A DNA stretch of 64,000 nt from Turnera subulata (GCA_028386065.3 JAKUCV010002314.1:129508-193507); one strand, 5' to 3'; positions 23,932-34,199 are shown, numbered from the stretch's first letter. Made by a program: numbers and translations. Notes: generated by a model not told the origin, from the sequence alone.

Positions 23932-25191
23932 ATGTATCTTCTTCCATTCTTCTTCTTCTTCCTCCTAATTACTTCCTTTTGTATTACCCAAGTCTCTTCC
24001 CAACTATACCATGCCCTGGTTGCACCAATCCACAAAGACCATCACACTTCTCTTTACACCATCGCCCTCACCACCAACAACCTATACGACTACAACTATT
24101 TTGTCGTCGACATAAACGCACCTTTTTCATGGGACACTTGCGAGTATGGCCACTACCCTATTGCGTGCACATCACAAGAGTGCAACCAAGGCAGGACTTA
24201 CCTCTCCCCTTTGTGCCAATCTAGCAACAACCTTGTAGATGGTCAGTGCTATTGTAATGTCACGGCCACAAACCCTGTCACTAATATGTGTGCCTCTTCC
24301 CAAATGACTTACAAGAGTCTTGTGATAGCCTGGACAAATGGAGATCACCCTTCTGTTCATATCAACTTCAACAATGTCTACCTTTCTTGTGCACCCACAT
24401 CATTCTTGGGTTCTTTCCCTTATAATGTTACTGGCCTAGCTTCCTTGTCTTGGTCTCCCCTTTCTCTTACAACCCAATTCACTCCTTCTAATTTTGAGAT
24501 GTCTAGGATGTTTGCTATTTGTCTTCCTGGTAAATCAAGGCCTAACGGGGTTGTTTTCTTTGGTGACGGTCCATATTATCTCATGCATTTTCCTTCCGAT
24601 ATAATTCTTTCTTACACTCCATTGATTAGAAGGGATAATGTTTCAGCGGAGTATTATATAGGAGTAGAGAAAATATTGATTCAGGGAGATCCACTGAAAT
24701 TGAAAGATGGCACATTCGACTTTGACAGTTCAGGAAATGGGGGTGTTATGCTTAGTACGATGGTTCCTTACTCCATACTAAGAAGTGATATATACCATGC
24801 TTTCTTGAAGAGTTTCTCAAAAGCCACACATAGTTACCCTACAGTAGACAAGATTGACCCATTTGGATTATGCTTCAATACTACTGAACTCAAGTCAACT
24901 CGGGTGGGTTTGCCTTTTCCTCAAATTGATTTGGCTTTGAGCAATGGGACTAGCTGGACAATGTTTGGGGCAAACTCAATGAAAAAAATAAGGAAGGGAG
25001 TAGCATGCCTTGCTTTTGTTGATGGAGGGATGACTGCCAAACAAGCAGTGGTGATGGGATCACACCAGTTGGAGAATAATTTCTTGCAATTTGATCTAGA
25101 TACATCAAGGCTGGGATTTAGCTCTTCATTGCTTTTTCGTAGGACAAATTGTGGTAACTTCAATTTTACTTCTGATTCTTCATGGGGTTAA
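23932..25191 (+). CDS. EDGP/xylanase-inhibitor-like protein (inactive pepsin fold), single exon
   Basis: 419 residues with a hydrophobic signal peptide (about residues 1-23, ending ITQVSSQ). The fold is that of basic 7S globulin, carrot EDGP and the XEGIP/TAXI inhibitors. Features are the LYHALVAPIHKDHHTSLYTI start, a Cys-rich N-terminal half (SPLCQ...GQCYCN...NMCASS), SFPYNVTGLASLSWSPLSL, RMFAICLPGK, GVVFFGDGPYYL and YYIGVEKILIQG. Both catalytic Asp sites of pepsin are lost: the first reads DINAPFSWD instead of DTG, and the second is GGVMLSTMVPYSIL. It is therefore expected to bind, not cut. The family is secreted to the apoplast and blocks microbial xylanase or xyloglucanase, or binds peptides; which applies here cannot be told. 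Several N-glycosylation sites are present (NVT, NVS, NTT, NGT). A truncated copy lies at 30453-30810. Confidence 0.92.
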   Translation: MYLLPFFFFFLLITSFCITQVSSQLYHALVAPIHKDHHTSLYTIALTTNNLYDYNYFVVDINAPFSWDTCEYGHYPIACTSQECNQGRTYLSPLCQSSNNLVDGQCYCNVTATNPVTNMCASSQMTYKSLVIAWTNGDHPSVHINFNNVYLSCAPTSFLGSFPYNVTGLASLSWSPLSLTTQFTPSNFEMSRMFAICLPGKSRPNGVVFFGDGPYYLMHFPSDIILSYTPLIRRDNVSAEYYIGVEKILIQGDPLKLKDGTFDFDSSGNGGVMLSTMVPYSILRSDIYHAFLKSFSKATHSYPTVDKIDPFGLCFNTTELKSTRVGLPFPQIDLALSNGTSWTMFGANSMKKIRKGVACLAFVDGGMTAKQAVVMGSHQLENNFLQFDLDTSRLGFSSSLLFRRTNCGNFNFTSDSSWG

Positions 25192-25560
25192 TTAGCTGTT
25201 TTCGTATTAGAAGGCATGCATTTCATGTGTCATGGGGCTTGTTGTGACAAAGAAATAAATGAATAAATCCGTTCAAAAAAAAAAGAAATGAATAAATTAA
25301 ATAAGGATTAAATGTATGATTTCTCTTTACTATATACTGATAAGAATGATCCCCTATACTAATTAGGGCTAATTATGTCCCTCTACTATTTTTGAATGAT
25401 TCACTAGTTCCCCCGCATGATTAAAACGCGGATTAGCTGAAGTGGCAAACTAATCGTTTCTACTAACAATCTAAAATTTTTTTGAACTTCACAAGGATTA
25501 TTCTCCTATGTCAGCTAAATCTCATGTTTAACCTTGCAGCGATGAAATTAATTATTTAAG
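25192..25560. other. 3' flank of the EDGP-like gene and decayed repeat
   Basis: About 100 bp of likely 3' UTR end in an A-run at 25277-25287. From about 25370 comes a stretch with phrases (agggctaattatgtccctct near its start, gagggacatagttaattataa near 25568) that are roughly inverted relative to each other. This hints at a MITE of about 200 bp, but the ends are too diverged to define. Confidence 0.35.
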
Positions 25561-25800
25561 AAGGATAGAGGGACATAGTTAATTATAATTAATTATTTGG
25601 TCATGTTTTTCGAAAGGGCAATTTGGTTGCTGATTTTTTTGGCAAAGTGTGCTTTGCATGGTCCATTAGGCTCTGATTTTGTTGCTTCTCCTCCTTATGA
25701 TTGTAACCGCTTGCTATGGGACGACTTGTTTTCTGTGCCGCGGCATGATTTTGTTCAGAGTAATTTCATGCTCGTCTTTCACCAAAAAAAATTATAATTA
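25561..25800 (+). pseudogene. RNase H-like C-terminal remnant (LINE type)
   Basis: In broken frames this reads KGNLVADFFGKV near 25612-25650, followed by the residues typical after that motif (PPYDCNRLLWDDLF, then SVPRHD). These are the end of the RNase H-like region of plant LINE ORF2. A frameshift separates the two parts and an A-run follows at 25783-25790. Dead remnant. Confidence 0.6.
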
Positions 25801-25911
25801 GTATAGACAAACCATTCTAATCATTAAAATATAAAAGGGGCTACCCCACTAGGCACATATGCAAAATTACTCCATTAGGCAAAGTGTGCTTTGCATGGTC
25901 CATTAGGCTCT
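25641..25911 (+). repeat. Pair of identical 34-bp direct repeats
   Basis: A 34-bp sequence starting ggcaaagtgtgctttgcatg and ending attaggctct occurs at 25641-25674, inside the LINE-type remnant, and again at 25878-25911. There is no mismatch between the copies. The spacer is 203 bp. Confidence 0.85.
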
Positions 25912-26434
25912 CGTGCAGCAGGGCCTCCACCCTGGCCTCGCATTGCCTCCCCCCTGAGGAATTCCTCCTAAAAACCGCAATAAATGCAGTCAGTGGCGGC
26001 ACCTTAGGCGGCTGAAGGGGGCCATGACCCTCCCTAGACTTCTTTTATAACCATATTCTGTAACAAAGATTCCATAAAATAAGACTTGGTTTGATGGAAA
26101 AGTGTAGTGTTATTCCTTCATCAGCGGCTGCCCCTTGCCCCTCGCGCACCTCCCATTCAGCCCGTCGCAACGCTGCTCCGCTCATTCGTGGCGAGCCTTA
26201 GCATGTGCCTCCTTTCTGAGAATTTTCGCCCAGAAAATGCGATCAACGCAAGGTCATCGGTGTTGTAATCATCAAAGTCGCTTGTCAGGTTATCATCATA
26301 AGCCACGTCGTTTCGGTAGACAGAAAAAGACTCTTCATTTATTACTCACTTTTTATACTCAATAAACGAGCCTATCAAACAATCACATCGCACATTCACA
26401 TGTTATGAAATACAAAAGGAATAGAGGGTCTTTT
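25912..26434. other. Intergenic DNA, no gene recognised
   Basis: C-rich then AT-rich sequence without a recognisable protein or transposon end. It forms the left flank of the LTR element that begins at 26435. Confidence 0.4.
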
Positions 26435-26890
26435 TGTCACGGACCAAGAGTGTGGCGCAGCGGATGCACACTCTCACCGTGCGGCACAAGCAAGATCGTC
26501 CCTTAACTTGTAAGCCTACCACACGCAAACACAACGAAGAGAGAACAAAGAGAATAATAAAGCAAGAAAAATAATTGGGAGAAGACTCGGTACTATTATT
26601 AATAAACCATCAACAATAATACACGCCCAACAACCCCCCCTCACGCGTCCTATTTATATAGGTGCCGCAAGGCTCTCTCCTAGTTTGACAGTGCTAAGTA
26701 ATCCTAGTCCAACACAAACTCGGTTTACTTAACCCCCACACAAACCCAATCCTAATACAACAAGGTTAGCTACTCCTAGTCACAATAGGATTCCTACCAA
26801 CAACCAAAGTAGTGTCCCAACCCAACTCAAACTCCTATGCACACTAGGATTCCGGACTCCTATGCGCACTAGGATTCCGGGGTCGTGACA
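26435..26890 (-). repeat. Downstream (3') LTR of the non-autonomous element
   Basis: 456 bp, revcomp starts TGTCACGACCCCGG and ends GGTCCGTGACA. It contains a TATATAAATAGG promoter box on the minus strand (26648-26659) and a repeated aggattccgg word near the U3 end. Its partner is 29235-29690. Confidence 0.92.
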
Positions 26891-26901
26891 TTTTCCACCA
26901 C

Positions 26902-27765
26902 CTAATCTTGCAACGCCCTCGTTGCAACCCGATGATGCACCACAGCTACTCGACCCTCGAATAGTCGCTTCCGATGTTCACGCTTCCACTTCGCTTTGTG
27001 AAAATCCTTCCACTCCTCGAAATGCCAAAGCCAACGAACCATCGAACAAAACCCATGCTCCTGATCATACCATGACTCGTACCCAGCCATATCCGGTTCC
27101 CAATCACTTGCATGCCCACTTGAACTTCGGCTACTATCCCCGCAACCTTGAACAAGTGAAACCCGCTGCTCATCATGTAATCCCATGACTCCAAGCAACG
27201 TCCTTGTACTTGTATCCCGTCGCTCACCATGTAATCCTATAGCTCCAAGCAACGTCGCTGAACCCGTCTCTACCCCGAGAACGTGTCCGTCCGCGTACCC
27301 GCGCACTCGATGTAAGAATCTACACCGTACCCCAAGCTTCATGCCAACTCTGCCCGTTGTGCATTCCTCGCTGGAACCCTCTCCACCACCCGAACCATCA
27401 CAGTCCCTTGTGAATGAAGAGCACCCGATCTCTGTCCCGAAATCGGCCCGTGAAAGAACTATACCTCGCTCCCTCATCGGTCCCTCAATCCTGGATAAGC
27501 CATGAATGTCCGTCTCATCATGCCATGCAAACCCGCACCCAGCACCAATGAACGTCCCAACACCATGTCCACCATCCATAGAATGAGTCGCATTCGCACC
27601 CGCCAACCGTCGTTTGTGTGTGTCTAGGATCTCCGTAAAATCCATCACACCAACTCTCCAGTCCGGCGTCAATCCGCAACAGCCTTCTTGTATGCCACAA
27701 AATTTCCACGCAACCCGTCCAAGCTTGCCAAGTGCAACTTCGAACGAAGCTCTCCACACCCGCAA
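26902..27765 (-). CDS. Open frame at the 3' end of the non-autonomous LTR element, unrecognised
   Basis: A 287-residue frame without stops ends 11 bp before the LTR, where the last ORF of an LTR element would end. It starts MRVWRASFEVALGKLG and is rich in Gly, Arg, Trp and His. Part of it contains an imperfect internal repeat (STRTLLGVMGLHDEQR and TLLGAIGLHGERRDT). I recognise no Gag, protease or envelope-like domain. The C/G strand bias of this interior makes long chance frames likely, so it may not be translated. Confidence 0.3.
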   Translation of the reverse strand: MRVWRASFEVALGKLGRVAWKFCGIQEGCCGLTPDWRVGVMDFTEILDTHKRRLAGANATHSMDGGHGVGTFIGAGCGFAWHDETDIHGLSRIEGPMRERGIVLSRADFGTEIGCSSFTRDCDGSGGGEGSSEECTTGRVGMKLGVRCRFLHRVRGYADGHVLGVETGSATLLGAIGLHGERRDTSTRTLLGVMGLHDEQRVSLVQGCGDSSRSSSGHASDWEPDMAGYESWYDQEHGFCSMVRWLWHFEEWKDFHKAKWKREHRKRLFEGRVAVVHHRVATRALQD

Positions 27766-28934
27766 TTCACCAAGGACTCCCCGCGCAATTTTGCTCCAGC
27801 AACCAAGTCTGACCTTGCAAAATCCCCTCCTAGATGCTCACAAAGTATCCACACTCCTTGCTGTCCAAAGTTCTCTCCAATTGCACTCCCAAGAGTCTCC
27901 ACAATTCGACCAAGAACCAAGCTAAGCAACCCGTGCACTTTGTTTCCAAGCACCAAGAAAGTTCCCTTGAGTCTAGTCCTTCTCCTGAAGCCAAACCCCA
28001 CCAAGTTTCTCCTTGGAACCTGTCTTGACTCCACACCAACAACAGTTGCTCCCAAAATTGCCTTGCACCCGTGTACCGTCCCACGCAATTTCACGCCCAA
28101 CCTGCGCCAATTGTGTGCAGCCCCGCCAATTCTGCGCACCAGCCCACGCCAAGCAGCCTACCAATCGTCCAGCGTGTACCACCAGCACCCAACCGCACCA
28201 GAACACGCCTGATCAGCTCGCCAATAACGCACCAGCGCTCACAGTAATCAGCTAGCACCCGACAAACACCACGGTCGCGCAAACAATTTCAGCAACCAAG
28301 TATGATCAAGCCACAGAAAAACACCAAGAAAACTCAAGTAAAAGCTTCAAATCCTTCTCTGCCCACCCTAGTCACCTTTGTCTGCTCCAAAGCTCCACAA
28401 AACTTGCTGTCCAAACACCAAGCCAATCTACACCTCTCCATAAGATGCACCAATCGGCCAGCAAAGAATGCAACAACAAGATTGCACTTTGTCCAAGCAC
28501 CAACAAAAGTCAACCAGGAAAAACAAATAAAACCACTTGATTCTCCTTCCCCTCTTGAAGCAAAAGAACCAGGTACCTTTGTTTGAAGTCGCACTCCTCG
28601 TTCCTGCCCAAACCAGCCGCACTGAATCTGCCCAGTGTCGATGCGCAACCCGCAGCACCAATTCCTGCCTCCTGTCACACCAAGTCTGCCCGTCTCACGC
28701 CAAAACCAGCAGCACCTGCACGCATCCAGCAAGCAATTCCCGCCTCCAGCCCGCACCAAGACAGCCCACAGAAAAGATATCGACAAGGCAACACCACAGA
28801 AAAAGTCGACCAACAGCAACAAAAAGATTCAACAACTCCAAGACAAAACCAAGCCTCAAAATTACCTTCAAGAGTGCGTGTGAATTTATATAAAAAAGAT
28901 TCCGTACCAACCCGCCTTGCTGCAGCCCAATCGC

Positions 28935-29110
28935 ACAAAAAGTGCGCCCAGTCGCGCCAAAAAGTGCGCCCAGTCGAGCCAAAAAGTGCGCCCAGTCGCG
29001 CCAAAAAGTGCGCCCGGTCGAGCCAAAAGGCGCGCCCAGTCGAGCAAAAAGGCGCGCCCAGCAGAACCCAGAAAGCGCACCCAGTCGAGCAAAAAGGCGC
29101 GCCAAGACCT
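28935..29110 (-). repeat. 22-bp minisatellite next to the PBS of the non-autonomous element
   Basis: About seven to eight tandem copies of a roughly 22-bp unit (aaaaagtgcgcccagtcg plus gcc) with alternating cgcg/cgag variants. The unit is not a multiple of three, so it shifts all reading frames and is unlikely to be coding. Confidence 0.85.
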
Positions 29111-29220
29111 GCACCTGCGAACCAAAAGGCACGCCCAGATCTGCACCCGCGAAACAATTGGCACACCTACCAGCACCAAATCGCACCAACAGCGAACAAA
29201 AGGCACCAACAGCAAGTCAA

Positions 29221-29232
29221 GCTCCGCTACCA
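29221..29232 (-). other. Primer-binding site TGGTAGCGGAGC
   Basis: Two bases inside the upper LTR, minus strand reads TGGTAGCGGAGC. It differs at two positions from the common initiator-Met site TGGTATCAGAGC. It is identical over 12 bases to the site at 54688-54699 in the unrelated gypsy element. Confidence 0.75.
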
Positions 29233-29234
29233 CT

Positions 29235-29690
29235 TGTCACGGACCAAGAGTGTGGCGCAGCGGATGCACACTCTCACCGTGCGGCACAAGCAAGATCGTC
29301 CCTTAACTTGTAAGCCTACCACACGCAAACACAACGAAGAGAGAACAAAGAGAATAATAAAGCAAGAGAAATAATTGGGAGAAGACTCGGTACTATTATT
29401 AATAAACCATCAACAATAATACACGCCCAACAACCCCCCCTCACGCGTCCTATTTATATAGGTTCCGCAAGGCTCTCTCCTAGTTTGACAGTGCTAAGTA
29501 ATCCTAGTCCAACACAAACTCGGTTTACTTAACCCCCACACAAACCCAATCCTAATACAACAAGGTTAGCTACTCCTAGTCACAATAGGATTCCTACCAA
29601 CAACCAAAATAGTGTCCCAACCCAACTCAAACTCCTATGCACACTAGGATTCCGGACTCCTATGCGCACTAGGATTCCGGGGTCGTGACA
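29235..29690 (-). repeat. Upstream (5') LTR of the non-autonomous element
   Basis: 456 bp, three single-base differences from 26435-26890 (in the aagcaaga[a/g]aaa, aggt[g/t]ccgc and ccaaa[g/a]tag words). More than 99% identity implies recent insertion. Confidence 0.92.
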
Positions 29691-30452
29691 TTTTATCCCA
29701 TTTGTGTTTGGGGCTAGTAATGATAAAGAAATTTATTGACAAGTCCCGGTCCAGACTAAAAAGGCCTCGAATTACTTGCAGTCCACGTTCTTGAATATAC
29801 CTTAGACTAGATTTTCTTCCCAAGGATTCCTAAATGCATTAGATCGTAACTCTCACTTTGAATTCCCTATGAATAGGACCTGCTTCGTGGATAATACGAG
29901 TACTTGATATCTAATCCTCTCTATATTGCATACTTCCTATTTAGGCAGATACAATATTGACCCCGAGTCCCACGGCTCAATTTCATCTGTTTTGCATGTT
30001 ATTTTTTATGCTTATTCGGTGACACATGGAGAGATAATTTTTACCATCATCAAACCGGAAAAATATTTTATATATATATACAAATATATACATAACATCA
30101 ATTGATTTGTATCAAGGTCAGTAGTCAATGAATTTTGCCCCATAAAACACGACATACAAATATATATATATATACTTCCAAGTTGATCAATTGTTTCTTG
30201 GATACTTTTCCCCTACGCAATATCATAAACATAATAATTATATATAGAACATCTAAATCTACGGATCATAGCACTGGGAAAGTCACATGATTGATTTCTA
30301 AGTCAACGTCGCTATTTAAAACCAACAGAAAAGGTCAACAAAAATTTTGAGATAAGTATCCCCATTGCAACTTCAGCAACACACCCCAATCTTTCACAAT
30401 TTAACTCTTTCGACCAAAAAAAAAAGAGTTAATTTAATTCCCCTAAAAAAAA
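29691..30452. other. Upstream flank duplicated with the EDGP-like pseudogene
   Basis: Positions about 30174-30450 match 23460-23930, the promoter side of the intact gene, minus the SINE-like insert. TA dinucleotide runs lie at 30066-30080 and 30160-30172. 29691-30050 is unassigned. Confidence 0.5.
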
Positions 30453-30810
30453 ATGCATATTCTTCCATTATTCTGCCTCCTCCTATTAACTTCCTTTTGT
30501 ATTATCCAAGTCTCATCCCAACTATACCATACCCTGCTTGCACCAATCCACAAAGATCATCACACTCCTCTTTACCACTGGAGCTCCTTTGTCATCCATA
30601 TAAATGCTCCTTTTTCATGGGAACTTGCCAATACGACCATTGCCCTGTTGCCTGCACATCCAAGAGAGCAACCAAGGCAGGACTTACCTGTCCCCATTGT
30701 GGCAATGAGACAACAACCTTTTAGATGGTCAGTGCTATTGTAATGTCACAGCCACAAACGCTGTCACCAACATGTGTGCCTCTTCCCCAAATGACCTACA
30801 ACTGTTGGCA
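30453..30810 (+). pseudogene. Truncated copy of the EDGP-like gene
   Basis: It begins like the intact gene (signal peptide, then VSSQLYHTLLAPIHKDHHTP) and continues in shifting frames through INAPFSWE, a CxxH stretch and GQCYCN-equivalent bases (gatggtcagtgctattgtaatg at 30725). Homology stops near 30808, about one third through the gene. A deletion removes the TTNNLYDYNYF part, and at least two frameshifts are present. It is a tandem duplicate, together with 270 bp of promoter, now about 6.5 kb from its source because the LTR element inserted between them. Confidence 0.88.
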
Positions 30811-32205
30811 AGGTAGTAATGAGGGTTACTATTATATCTCCGAACGCAAAAAAATAAAAACATTACTACCAATTCCTACTAATCATTGCCAAATTCCCCC
30901 TCTCATTTGCCCATACCCTCTTCTTCTTTTTCTTTTCTTTCTTCTCTCATATTAAATTAGTAAATATTGGCTTTTACTCCATTTTTTTTAGATTTTAATA
31001 TTTTAATGTGCATTTGTCTGGTCGTCTCTTGCTTGCTGGAGCGACATTGTGTCCAAGTCTGTGTAGCATTTCTTACATTTAGCTCCTCAGTTGCGTTATT
31101 CTTGCTTCTCTTGCAAATAAATAGGCATCACAGTGATCAAATGTGAGCCCGCACCGTCGCACCTCATCCTCCTCCTCTATCCCCGCTTCCAAATCCACCA
31201 AATCTCCCATCAACTGCCTCGCATCACCCACCTTTCTCCTGCAGCCTCCTCCTCGTTGCTTATCAATTACAACAACTACCACAACCCAAACCCAAACCTT
31301 ACCGTCGCGCCTCCTCCTCCTCCTCTTCCCCCGCCTCCTCTCCTTCCTCGTCGCTATCCAGTTGCGGCTCTTCCTCGCCAAGGCAGCCCTCGCCGACCTC
31401 CTCCCTCTCCCTCCAAGGCCTCTAGGCCTTCCACACAAGGCTATCCTTATACGTCGGCGCCTCCAATCCCTACAGCTGGCATTGCCCGAGCCATCCTTGA
31501 TATGCTCTTCCTCTCTCTCCACGTGCTCCTCCTGCTTGTCTACAACTTTATCGCCCGAATCCTCTTACTCCCTCAATTTGGTGTTTGGTTCCAATTTTTG
31601 CAGTTGAAATTGAAAAAAAAAATCCAATGGATTTGAAACTTCATCATGCCTGTTGGTTTTGGTTCGATTCTTAATTGGGTTTGATTTGAATGTTTAATTG
31701 GTGCCGATGCTGGTGGCGATTGGCGATGTGCGGGTGTCGTGCGCACCGAGGGAGAGGCCTAGAAGTGAGGGTTCGTCGCAGGAGTAGTGGTACATGGAAG
31801 AAAAAAAAGAAAAAGAAAAAAAAAAGTAAAAAATTGGGTGAAGAAGAAGAATAAAGAAAGAAAAAGAAAAAAAAAAGGAAGAAAAAAAAAAGAAAAGGAA
31901 AAGTAAAAAAGAAAGGCAAACTACGGGTGAAGAAGAAAAAAAAGAGAAGAAAAAAATAGGAGCCACAAATCAGCAGTCCTGAACAATCCACGTGTCAACC
32001 ATCCGTAGTCTCCGTTAAGTCTCATGACGGAAACGAAATCGGGTCAACCATAGGGGGTAAACTGTGGAACTACAAAGTTTAGGGGGTCAAAAACCAGTTT
32101 TTTTTTTAGGGGGTGATCCTAGTTTGACCGAAAGTAAGGGGGTAGAATGTAATGAAGCCGAGAAAGATGAATGATAAACTTTTTTTTAGGAAAAAAAAGT
32201 ATATA
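30811..32205. other. Low-complexity intergenic DNA
   Basis: Between 31140 and 31540 the plus strand is C/T-rich (many cctcctc words) and from 31800 to 31960 A/G-rich. Phrases such as agggggtgatcctagtttgacc (32104-32125) look like a decayed transposon. A proline-rich frame of up to 167 residues is explained by composition. No gene is supported. Confidence 0.45.
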
Positions 32206-32457
32206 CTCCCTCCCTTTCGAATTAATTGACATTTTGAGAGGGAAAAATTTGTTCTTAAAGAATCGTCTCTTTGCAATTCTCAATGATCATTAATTGAGTT
32301 TTTTCCTTACTTATCTTTTACTTTACATAACAATTACATCTTGCTTGTCTACCTTAGTAGAAATATAATAAGGATACATTAGTCAAATAATCTTAGATTC
32401 TAGGCTATTAATTATCTTCTTTAATTTGTGTGAGGATTCCTTAAACGTCAATGGGAG
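32206..32457. mobile_element. Stowaway-like MITE, degenerate right end
   Basis: It starts ctccctccctttcgaat after a TA and ends gtcaatgggag before a TA, with attaattgac near the left end. The left terminus is the classic Stowaway start; the right terminus is only partly complementary. Length of about 250 bp and TA flanks fit Tc1/mariner-derived MITEs. Confidence 0.65.
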
Positions 32458-32474
32458 TAGTAAACTTTTGAATC

Positions 32475-32626
32475 TTCCCAAGTATATAGTTATTCTCCTT
32501 GACAAGGGTAGAAGAAGTATACTAATCCCTCGCCTCGACGATGATAGCGAGATACTGATTTTCCCACCACTTTTATTGAGTTATTTATTTTTAGAACCAA
32601 AGAATTTTTTCGAAGCTCCACTCTTG
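32475..32626 (-). repeat. Left copy of pararetrovirus leader repeat
   Basis: About 150 bp, direct repeat of 41893-42045 at close to 87% identity by eye (both contain agatactgattt and aaagaatttttt). It marks terminal redundancy of the integrated copy. Confidence 0.8.
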
Positions 32627-33205
32627 TAGCTAGACCTGGAAAACCGGGTATTGACACGACAACTCGACACGAACCCGACACGAAATTAGTAGGTATAGGT
32701 TAGAGATTTTTAACCTGTTTAGTTAAATGGGCTGACCCGACATGACACAAAAATTAGCAGGTCAGGTCGCGGGTTGACCCGCCAATCCGATGGGTACCAG
32801 TTTATGACCCCAGTGTATTTAGGGTATAGATATTTTACTAATTTAATATAAAACTTATTTAATATTTAAGGCCAAAGTTACTAAAATTATCCAAAAATAT
32901 TTCTATAAGTGCTTTAAAATATTATTATATTATGATTCTACAATTTATAATGTTATTTAACATATGAGGAAATCTAATTATATGCCTAGTTGCTTACAAG
33001 ATACAACGACTTAGTGCAAAATAGAAAAGTTTCAAAATAATTTTTTGGCTTGTTAGACTTAATAGGTAACCCGCGGGTCAACCCGAACCCGACACGATAA
33101 CAAACGGGTTTGACATGGCACGACACGATTATCAAATGGGTCAGGTCGGGTTGAAAATTTGGAACCCGTAACTGTATAAAACCACTCATGGCGAGTAAGG
33201 AAGGA
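32627..33205. mobile_element. Non-autonomous hAT-like element inside the pararetrovirus end
   Basis: A 579-bp segment is bounded by a 10-bp direct repeat tccactcttg (32617-32626 and 33206-33215). It starts tagctagacctggaaaaccg, and both halves carry inverted gacacga/cgggttcgggttgacccg words typical of plant hAT MITEs. The right end lacks a clean matching terminus, so that end may be altered. Confidence 0.65.
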
Positions 33206-33339
33206 TCCACTCTTGGTGGCAATCAGTACTCAAGCCCTTTTTGTGATTCCATATAGCCTTGGAGACCGTAGCATCAGGATAGATTAAAAGAAAGAAGTAT
33301 TAGGATGATCGTCCTTAAGGATTTTAAAGAAGAGAGAGA

Positions 33340-33600
33340 GTTTTAGTAAGACATGGTTATAAGACACACAAGTTTTTATTGATAATGGGAGTTCTGATGC
33401 CCCCTTTCAGAGTTTACAAGCTCCCTTGTATAGATGGGAGTATGGACATACAAACCGGAAGAGACAAAGGAAAAGACAAAGGTGGGTGATGACTCATCAT
33501 CCCACTTACAGCACACACAGCATACTTTAATAATACGACACACTTGGTGAGTGATGACTCATCAACTCACTTATTACAGCACACTTTTAATAATACAAGA
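33340..33600 (-). promoter_or_regulatory. Probable pregenomic promoter region of the pararetrovirus
   Basis: It lies between the last reading frame and the repeated leader. On the minus strand it has two copies of a perfect palindrome gatgagtcatc (33552-33562, then 33487-33497), which includes a TGAGTCA bZIP core. A TATA-like tctatacaaggga follows about 60 bp after the second copy, and then an AATAAA near 33382. Order and spacing fit the promoter plus terminator arrangement of this family. Confidence 0.5.
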
Positions 33601-33611
33601 TACTTTATACT

Positions 33612-34199
33612 TTATTTTCTAATTGGCTCTTCTGAATTGCAATCATAATACGGATTTGTCATGTCATCGTCACTATCAGAGTCAGGGTCCCGAGATGACC
33701 TGTATGGCACTAGATTAGTCGGTATGACTGGATCAGTTTGTGTGGACCTTGATGTAGTGGATGGTTCTGGAGGGAGTTCATTACGACAAAGCCATCGAGC
33801 CCAATTCAATATTTCAATTGAAACAGTGGTGGAAGGGGCCCTTTCTGGAATGAGAGGTCTTGCAGGTGAAGCAACCATAGAAGTGGAGGTCAAAGTAGAG
33901 TTTCCAGAGATTGGAGATCCATTAAGGCTGCTTAAAAAACTCTTAGCTTCAATGACTAATCGAGGTGTGTCAGCAATGGTTCCTTCTATGACCTTCCATA
34001 TATGAACAACTGGACGGGGAGCAACAGAGGAGTTATGCTGGATGTATGGTCGATGGAGTACCACATAAGCAGCAATGGTGTTTCTTTGGACAGGTGGAAG
34101 AGTGATATGAATTCTGGAAAGTTCTCTTCTCCACCAGGAAAGAGGAGCGAATGTCTGAAGAAAATACCAGCACTTAGAAGTACGAGCATTTTTGTTCAA
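33612..34199 (-). pseudogene. Pararetrovirus C-terminal tail region
   Basis: An open frame of 195 codons continues the RNase H frame and ends in an acidic Asp/Ser/Glu-rich tail. No domain is recognised. Tails of this sort follow RNase H in some plant pararetroviruses. Confidence 0.5.

Larger units (their letters stand above)
26435..29690 (-). mobile_element. Young non-autonomous LTR retrotransposon (no pol)
   Basis: Two 456-bp direct LTRs (26435-26890 and 29235-29690) differ at only three positions by my count. Orientation is minus: a TATATAAATA box, a primer-binding site next to the upper LTR (29221-29232) and a purine tract next to the lower LTR (revcomp of ttttccaccacctaat, 26891-26906) all agree. 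LTRs run TG...CA. The 2344-bp interior has no reverse transcriptase, integrase, protease or zinc-knuckle motif on either strand, so movement must have used enzymes from another element. Flanks share only tttt, so a clean 5-bp target duplication is not evident. Size lies between TRIM and LARD classes. The 22-bp minisatellite at 28935-29110 is listed separately. Confidence 0.9.

Noticed and set aside
28583..29374. 263-codon plus-strand frame across the non-autonomous LTR element
   Set aside because: Antisense to the element and built on a 22-bp minisatellite that is open in several frames.
26430..29695. 5-bp target duplication of the non-autonomous LTR element
   Set aside because: Flanks read ctttt and tttta; only tttt is shared, which is weak in a T-rich context.
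29700..30050. Organelle-derived DNA insertion
   Set aside because: Some phrases felt organellar but I could not tie them to a specific plastid or mitochondrial gene.
31133..31636. Proline/leucine-rich frame of up to 167 codons
   Set aside because: A C/T-rich tract is open in two overlapping frames at once and no domain is present.
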